DNA of 64,000 nucleotides from Samsonia erythrinae. GTDB taxonomy: Bacteria > Pseudomonadota > Gammaproteobacteria > Enterobacterales > Enterobacteriaceae. The notes beneath the pieces were generated by a model. It was not told where the DNA came from and made no database searches. It saw only the letters and a list, made by a program, of their open reading frames with translations. Shown piece after piece: positions 60,101 through 64,000 of this stretch; the stretch's first letter is position 1, and every line of letters starts with the position of its first letter. A program made the translations under genes and the position numbers. Location of the stretch: contig NZ_SMBY01000011.1 of NCBI RefSeq assembly GCF_004342665.1, forward strand, positions 44,687-108,686. Reading direction: 5' to 3'.

Positions 60101-63100
60101 ATCCATGATAGCCAGGCTGTCATCATATGCCTGATTACCCGCCGAATCGGTCGCCGTCGCCCCTGCCACAATCTTGCCTTCTGCTAGCGGGCTCAGATCA
60201 ATATTTGCCTGCCACTTCCCGTTCGTCACCGGCACGTCACCAAGCGAGATCGATTTACCATTCATATCGGTAAAGAGCAAATCGACCGTCTTTTCACTGC
60301 TGGTACCACTGATAACCGTATTTTTCAGCTCGTTTTGGCTGACAAAACCATCGTTACCAGCAAAATCGGTAATAACAATTTCCGGCGCCGAAATATCCAC
60401 GCCGTAAGCGTGCTGTGCATCCGCGGTGGTGACATTACCCACCGCATCGCGGGTGGTGACCGTTGCGGAGATCTCCCCGTTCGCGGCCAGCACCGAGCCC
60501 GGTACACTGACACTCCAGCTCAGGCCGTCGACATTGACCGTGGTCTGGTAGGTTTCGCTGCCGATGGTAACCGTGATTGCGTCACCGGCGCGGACGTCAT
60601 CGCCCACGCGACCGGTCACTGCGATGGTCTGCCCCGACTCGGCGGCGTTAATGACGTTGTCTGCGGTGACATTATCAATACTGATAGAGGCCACCGGCGC
60701 ATTAATATCAACGCCATAAGTATGCTGCGCATCTGCCGTCGTGACATTGCCCGCTGCATCGCGGGTGGTAACTGTCGCGCTGATATCAGTATTGGCGGCC
60801 AGCACCGTGCCCGGTACGTTGACACTCCAGCTCTCACCATCGACATTCACCGTCGTCTGGTAAGTCTCGCCACCGACCGTAACCGTCACTGCATCACCGG
60901 CGCGGACGTCATCGCCCACGCGACCAGTCACTGCAATGGTTTCTCCTGACTCGGCAGCGTTTATCACATTATCTGCGGTAATATCGTCAATGGTGATTGA
61001 GGCCGTTGGCGCAACAGTATCCACACCGTAAGTATGCTGCGCATTGGCAGTAGTGATATTGCCAGCCGCATCACGGGTAGTCACCGTCGCGGAGATATCA
61101 CTATTCGCGGCCAGCACCGAGCCCGGTACGTTGACACTCCAGCTCTCACCATCGACATTCACCGTCGTCTGGTAAGTCTCGCCACCGACCGTAACCGTCA
61201 CTGCATCACCGGCGCGGACGTCATCGCCCACGCGACCAGTCACTGCAATGGTTTCGCCCGACTCGGCAGCGTTTATCACATTATCCGCAGTAACGTTATC
61301 AATAGTAATCGAGGCCGTTGGTGCAGAGACATCCACGCCGTAAGCATGCTGCGCATCTGCGGTGGTGAGATTACCTGCCGCATCGCGGGTGGTGACTGTC
61401 GCCGAGATATCCCCGTTCGCCGCCAGCACCGCGCCCGGCACATTGACGCTCCAGCTCAGGCCATCGGCATTGACCGTCGTCTGATAGGTCTCGCTGCCCA
61501 CGGTCACGGTGATTGTATCGCCCGCTTTCACCTCATCACCCACCTTGCCGGTGACGGCAATGCTCTGGCCCGACTCGGCGGCGTTAATAACGTTGTCTGC
61601 TGTGACATTATCAATAGAGATTGAAGCGACAGGTGCGGAGACATCCACACCGTAAGTATGCTGCGCATTTGCGGTGGTGACATTGCCCGCTGCATCGCGA
61701 GTGGTGACCGTCGCGGAGATATCACTATTCTCAGACAGCACCGATCCCGGCACATTGACGCTCCAGCTCAGGCCGTCGGCATTGACCGTGGTCTGATAGG
61801 TTTCGTTGCCCACGCTCACGGTGATTACATCACCGGCGCGAACGTCATCACCCACCTTACCGGTGACCGCAATGGTCTGACCCGACTCAGCAGCGTTAAT
61901 GACGTTGTCTGCTGTGACGTTATCGATAGTAATAGACGCCGTTGGTGCAGAGACATCCACACCGTAAGTATGCTGCGCATCTGCGGTGGTGAGATTACCT
62001 GCCTCATCGCGGGTGGTGACTGTCGCGCTGATATCACTATTCGCGGCCAGCACCGAACCGGGCACACTAACACTCCAGCTCAGGCCATCGGCATTGACCG
62101 TGGTCTGGTAGCTTTCACCACCGATGGTAACCGTGACTTCGTCACCGGCGCGGACGTCATCGCCCACCTTGCCGGTCACCGCAATGGTCTGCCCCGACTC
62201 AGCGGCGTTAATGACGTTGTCCGCAGTGACGTTATCAATAGTGATCGATGCCACTGGTGCGGAGACATCAACGCCATAGGTGTGGTTGGTGTCAGCCGTC
62301 GTCACATTGCCCGCCACATCACGGGTGGTGACCGTCGCGCTGATATCATTATTCGCCGCCAGCACCGATCCGGGTACATTAACGCTCCAGCTCAGACCAT
62401 CGGCATTGACCGTGGTCTGGTAAGACTCGCCGCCCACGGTGACGGTGATTGCATCGCCCGCTTTCACCTCATCACCGACCTTGCCTGTCACCGCAATGGT
62501 CTGACCCGACTCGGCGGCGTTAATGACATTGTCCGTGGTGACATTATCGATAGTAATAGACGCCGTTGGTGCAGAGACATCCACACCGTATGTGTGCTGT
62601 GCGTTAGCGGTGGTGAGATTACCCGCCGCATCACGGGTGGTGACCGTCGCGGAGATCTCCCCGTTCGCGGCCAGCACCGCCCCCGGCACATTGACGCTCC
62701 AGCTCAGGCCGTCGGCATTCACCGTCGTCTGATAGGTCTCGCCGCCGACGGTGACCGTCACTGCATCACCGGCGCGGACATCATCGCCCACGCGACCGGT
62801 GACCGCAATGGTCTGGCCCGACTCGGCGGTGTTAATGACATTATCCGCGGTGACATTATCAATAGTGATCGATGCCACTGGTGCGGAGACGTCCACGCCG
62901 TAAGTATGCTGGGCATCCGCCGTGGTGATATTGCCCGCCGTATCGCGGGTGGTGACCGTCGCGCTGATATCACTATTGGCAGACAGCACCGAGCCCGGTA
63001 CGTTGACGCTCCAGCTCAGGCCATCGGCATTGACCGTGGTCTGGTAAGACTCGCTGCCCACGGTCACGGTGATTGCATCACCGGCTTTCACCTCATCACC

Positions 63101-64000
63101 TACTTTACCGGTCACCGCAATAGTCTGGCCCGATTCGGCGGCGTTAATCACATTATCCGAAGTAACGTTATCAATAGTAATAGACGCCACCGGCGCTGAG
63201 ATATCAACGCCATAGGTGTGGTTCGTGTCAGCCGTCGTCACATTGCCTGCTGCATCGCGGGTGGTGACCGTCGCGCTGATATCAGTATTGGCGGCCAGCA
63301 CCGAGCCCGGCACACTGACGCTCCAGCTCTGACCGTCGGCATTGACCGTAGTCTGGTAGGTCTCGCCGCCGACCGTAACCGTCACTCCGTCACCAGCTTT
63401 CACCTCATCGCCCACCTTACCGGTGACCGCGATAGTCTGACCCGACTCGGCGGCGTTAATCACATTATCCGCAGTGACGTTATCAATAGTGATCGATGCC
63501 ACTGGTGCGGAGACATCCACACCGTAAGTATGCTGCGCATTTGCGGTGGTGACATTGCCCGCTGCATCGCGAGTGGTGACTGTCGCGGAGATATCACTAT
63601 TCGCAGACAGCACCGATCCCGGCACATTGACGCTCCAGCTCAGGCCGTCGGCATTGACGCTGGTCTGATAGGTTTCGCCGCCGATGGTAACCGTCACTGC
63701 ATCACCGGCGCGGACGTCATCGCCCACCTTGCCGGTGACGGCAATGCTCTGGCCCGACTCGGCGGCGTTAATGACGTTGTCTGCTGTGACATTATCAATA
63801 GAGATTGAGGCAACAGGTGCGGAGACATCCACACCGTAAGTATGCTGTGCATTAGCTGTGGTGAGATTGCCCGCCGCATCGCGGGTGGTGACCGTCGCGG
63901 AGATATCCCCGTTCGCCGCCAGCACCGTGCCCGGTACGTTGACGCTCCAGCTCAGACCATCGGCATTCACCGTGGTCTGGTAGGTCTCACCGCCGACCGT
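57143..64000 (-). CDS. Giant RTX/Ig-repeat surface adhesin, C-terminal part (cut by window edge)
   Basis: Type I-secreted biofilm adhesin of the LapA class; about 2,285 residues are visible and the N-terminus lies beyond 64000. From N to C: at least eleven Ig-like repeats of 104 residues (60390-64000), each with a phrase like TYGVDVSAPVASITIDNVTAD; a different Ig-like module; a region of unassigned folds (about 58750-60150); a von Willebrand A domain with MIDAS DSSGSMSA; RTX nonapeptides (GGxGxDxLx, about 57425-57612); and a secretion-signal-like end. It ends 80 bp before nothing else on its strand except the 115-residue gene. LapG and LapD next door should control its release. The retention module and transporter genes are not in the window. 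Confidence 0.92.
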   Translation of the reverse strand, partial: TVGGETYQTTVNADGLSWSVNVPGTVLAANGDISATVTTRDAAGNLTTANAQHTYGVDVSAPVASISIDNVTADNVINAAESGQSIAVTGKVGDDVRAGDAVTVTIGGETYQTSVNADGLSWSVNVPGSVLSANSDISATVTTRDAAGNVTTANAQHTYGVDVSAPVASITIDNVTADNVINAAESGQTIAVTGKVGDEVKAGDGVTVTVGGETYQTTVNADGQSWSVSVPGSVLAANTDISATVTTRDAAGNVTTADTNHTYGVDISAPVASITIDNVTSDNVINAAESGQTIAVTGKVGDEVKAGDAITVTVGSESYQTTVNADGLSWSVNVPGSVLSANSDISATVTTRDTAGNITTADAQHTYGVDVSAPVASITIDNVTADNVINTAESGQTIAVTGRVGDDVRAGDAVTVTVGGETYQTTVNADGLSWSVNVPGAVLAANGEISATVTTRDAAGNLTTANAQHTYGVDVSAPTASITIDNVTTDNVINAAESGQTIAVTGKVGDEVKAGDAITVTVGGESYQTTVNADGLSWSVNVPGSVLAANNDISATVTTRDVAGNVTTADTNHTYGVDVSAPVASITIDNVTADNVINAAESGQTIAVTGKVGDDVRAGDEVTVTIGGESYQTTVNADGLSWSVSVPGSVLAANSDISATVTTRDEAGNLTTADAQHTYGVDVSAPTASITIDNVTADNVINAAESGQTIAVTGKVGDDVRAGDVITVSVGNETYQTTVNADGLSWSVNVPGSVLSENSDISATVTTRDAAGNVTTANAQHTYGVDVSAPVASISIDNVTADNVINAAESGQSIAVTGKVGDEVKAGDTITVTVGSETYQTTVNADGLSWSVNVPGAVLAANGDISATVTTRDAAGNLTTADAQHAYGVDVSAPTASITIDNVTADNVINAAESGETIAVTGRVGDDVRAGDAVTVTVGGETYQTTVNVDGESWSVNVPGSVLAANSDISATVTTRDAAGNITTANAQHTYGVDTVAPTASITIDDITADNVINAAESGETIAVTGRVGDDVRAGDAVTVTVGGETYQTTVNVDGESWSVNVPGTVLAANTDISATVTTRDAAGNVTTADAQHTYGVDINAPVASISIDNVTADNVINAAESGQTIAVTGRVGDDVRAGDAITVTIGSETYQTTVNVDGLSWSVSVPGSVLAANGEISATVTTRDAVGNVTTADAQHAYGVDISAPEIVITDFAGNDGFVSQNELKNTVISGTSSEKTVDLLFTDMNGKSISLGDVPVTNGKWQANIDLSPLAEGKIVAGATATDSAGNQAYDDSLAIMDITPPVAHDNSVSGVEDTSLPIDWHDFGVSADTTSIVMSSLPPASVGTLYFNDSGNWTAVTVGQTFTAANTDLRFTPANNVSGVALGDIGYRPVDSAGNLGSDAALHVDLTPVADAPVVSLNITSGATTPTSLEIIKVNGGSTNGGFDVQNGKIIAVGDGVRVWLTEGDPIPTVVGSGKVAYYSQSNINGDGGYSDIFVVHSNSGYFYRQGDWPADRKEHRDLDSLNGNRSSNGSSAQSDYVFVMKEEGYTYSAAHNTNNNQGTSVNTLDGLKVNYTDSSGKSGSLTTQTSNNIEGVIYSDGSTYTPGTNSAAVEKIPGQPGSQLHTLDVSATLTDLDGSERLSGITLTGIPQGTVLTDYINNVTYTVGADGTYLINNANNAMTLAGKVTIDVPIDAGKFNVVAQATSTEIANYDTATGYSSGGVEQYGLHVGTVGDDKISGTHSHDVMVGDVSGLQIIEGKNYNIAFMVDSSGSMSATDIAHTRASLIDVFENLVNSANSANSGTVNVFLADFDSQVGKTVSVNMTDANALNKLTAVLDSMVGGSTAGGGTNYEDVFKTTANWFQSDAVKNNVGNNLTYFITDGEPTYYQTNETNEVRVSDWWQSLNIDNIAYQPGQSYYMDVRGAQREVIDTKGNVYQYSASGWYGVSRTVIGQVHAQGDGTYEISSLGGAGNNGYWARDIWGRRYWVDNSVNRDDSNENAAQAFDLLKKHSTVEAIGIGSDLNGELLKHYDTDGIVQDHIDPEKLNEAILGSSEPMNGGNDELYGGLGNDILFGDSVSFPDIDGNGIAALQNYIGKQLGMQTGVPTAKEMHSYMTTHSAEFDLSSEKEGNDILNGGAGNDLLFGQGGNDILIGGEGNDLLYGGTGDDILIGGAGGDTLVGGAGADIFRWQSGDIGNDVIKDFNAKEGDRIDLSDLIGELEEGTDISRYIRITENHGSPTIEVSTAGDFAGDKGGTVAVSITLEHYSGALPSLESLVSKPELSS
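57425..57612 (-). other. RTX nonapeptide block of the adhesin
   Basis: Seven or so glycine-rich nonapeptides (GNDILNGGA, GNDLLFGQG, GNDILIGGE, GNDLLYGGT, GDDILIGGA, GGDTLVGGA) that bind calcium and drive folding after type I secretion. A shorter block (NGGNDELYGGLGNDILFG) lies at about 57774-57812. Confidence 0.9.
57900..58725 (-). other. von Willebrand factor A domain of the adhesin
   Basis: Residues YNIAFMVDSSGSMSATDIAH begin the domain and carry the MIDAS Asp-Ser-Ser; FLADFDSQVG and YFITDGEPTYY are later strands. Metal-dependent ligand or surface binding is expected; it lies just before the RTX block, as in other LapA-type adhesins. Confidence 0.85.
60390..64000 (-). repeat. Tandem 312-bp (104-residue) Ig-like repeats in the adhesin gene
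   Basis: Equivalent bases recur at 60398, 60710, 61022, 61334, 61646, 61958, 62270, 62582, 62894, 63206, 63518 and 63830, a strict 312-bp period with no insertions. About 11.6 units are visible, nearly identical in sequence, and the array continues beyond the window. High identity suggests recent expansion or gene conversion. Long open frames on the plus strand through this array are antisense artefacts of the repeats. Confidence 0.95.

Noticed and set aside
58766..63808. Long plus-strand open frames (up to 513 codons, for example 61658-63199) opposite the adhesin
   Set aside because: They repeat with the 312-bp unit, have Arg/His/Asp-rich antisense composition, and lie exactly over a much longer, recognisable minus-strand gene.
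60390..64000. CRISPR array
   Set aside because: The period is 312 bp, the repeats are coding, and there are no unique spacers.

Overview
The window reads as the chromosome of a plant-associated, soft-rot type enterobacterium (Pectobacteriaceae: Pectobacterium, Brenneria, Dickeya or a relative). The gene order follows the E. coli 2.6-2.7 Mb backbone (guaB-xseA-yfgJ-der-bamB-yfgM-hisS-ispG-rodZ-pilW-rlmN-ndk-sseA-sseB-pepB-isc operon-trmJ-suhB-hcaT-glyA-hmp-glnB-glrR-qseG-glrK-glmY-purL-mltF-tadA-pgpC). Inserted into it are plant-pathogen modules: a Prt1/protealysin-type metalloprotease, pectin acetyl- and methylesterases, and a Lap-type giant adhesin locus. The genus is inferred from gene content, not proven.

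Region by region. 1-1162 is the 5' part of guaB, divergent from xseA. 2941-4325 is an accessory pair, prt1 plus an emfourin-like protease inhibitor, translationally coupled. 4334-15437 is a long minus-strand core block (yfgJ, an AEC permease, der, bamB, yfgM, hisS, ispG, rodZ, pilW, rlmN, ndk). sseA follows on the plus strand, then sseB and pepB, then the complete iscRSUA-hscBA-fdx-iscX operon with IscR sites in front and a terminator behind, then trmJ and suhB. 27114-33229 is a metal-uptake island: a Fur-controlled iron-complex ABC transporter with two binding proteins facing each other, followed by a ZevAB-like metal pair with a Zur-like site. hcaT, glyA and hmp lead to the pectin esterase pair paeY-pemA, which sits between hmp and glnB (neighbours in E. 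coli) and carries a consensus KdgR operator. Then come glnB, the glrR-qseG-glrK two-component system, the sRNA gene glmY with its sigma-54/IHF/GlrR architecture, purL, mltF, tadA, pgpC and murQ. The right end (53917-64000) holds lapG, lapD, a small conserved protein and the C-terminal 2,285 or so residues of a giant RTX adhesin built of near-identical 104-residue Ig-like repeats; its N-terminus lies beyond the window.

How it works together. PurR-type operators precede guaB, glyA and purL (purine and one-carbon metabolism). Iron enters through the Fur-controlled transporter and is used by the Isc system. c-di-GMP sensed by degenerate GGDEF/EAL LapD should control LapG proteolysis, and so retention of the adhesin at the surface. 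PaeY and PemA strip acetyl and methyl groups from pectin so that pectate lyases encoded elsewhere can cut it.

The most unusual signal outside genes is a dispersed intergenic element present in a short form (about 50 bp, upstream of pepB) and a long form (about 240 bp, downstream of hmp). Each copy is flanked by its own 17-18 bp direct repeat, which looks like a target-site duplication.
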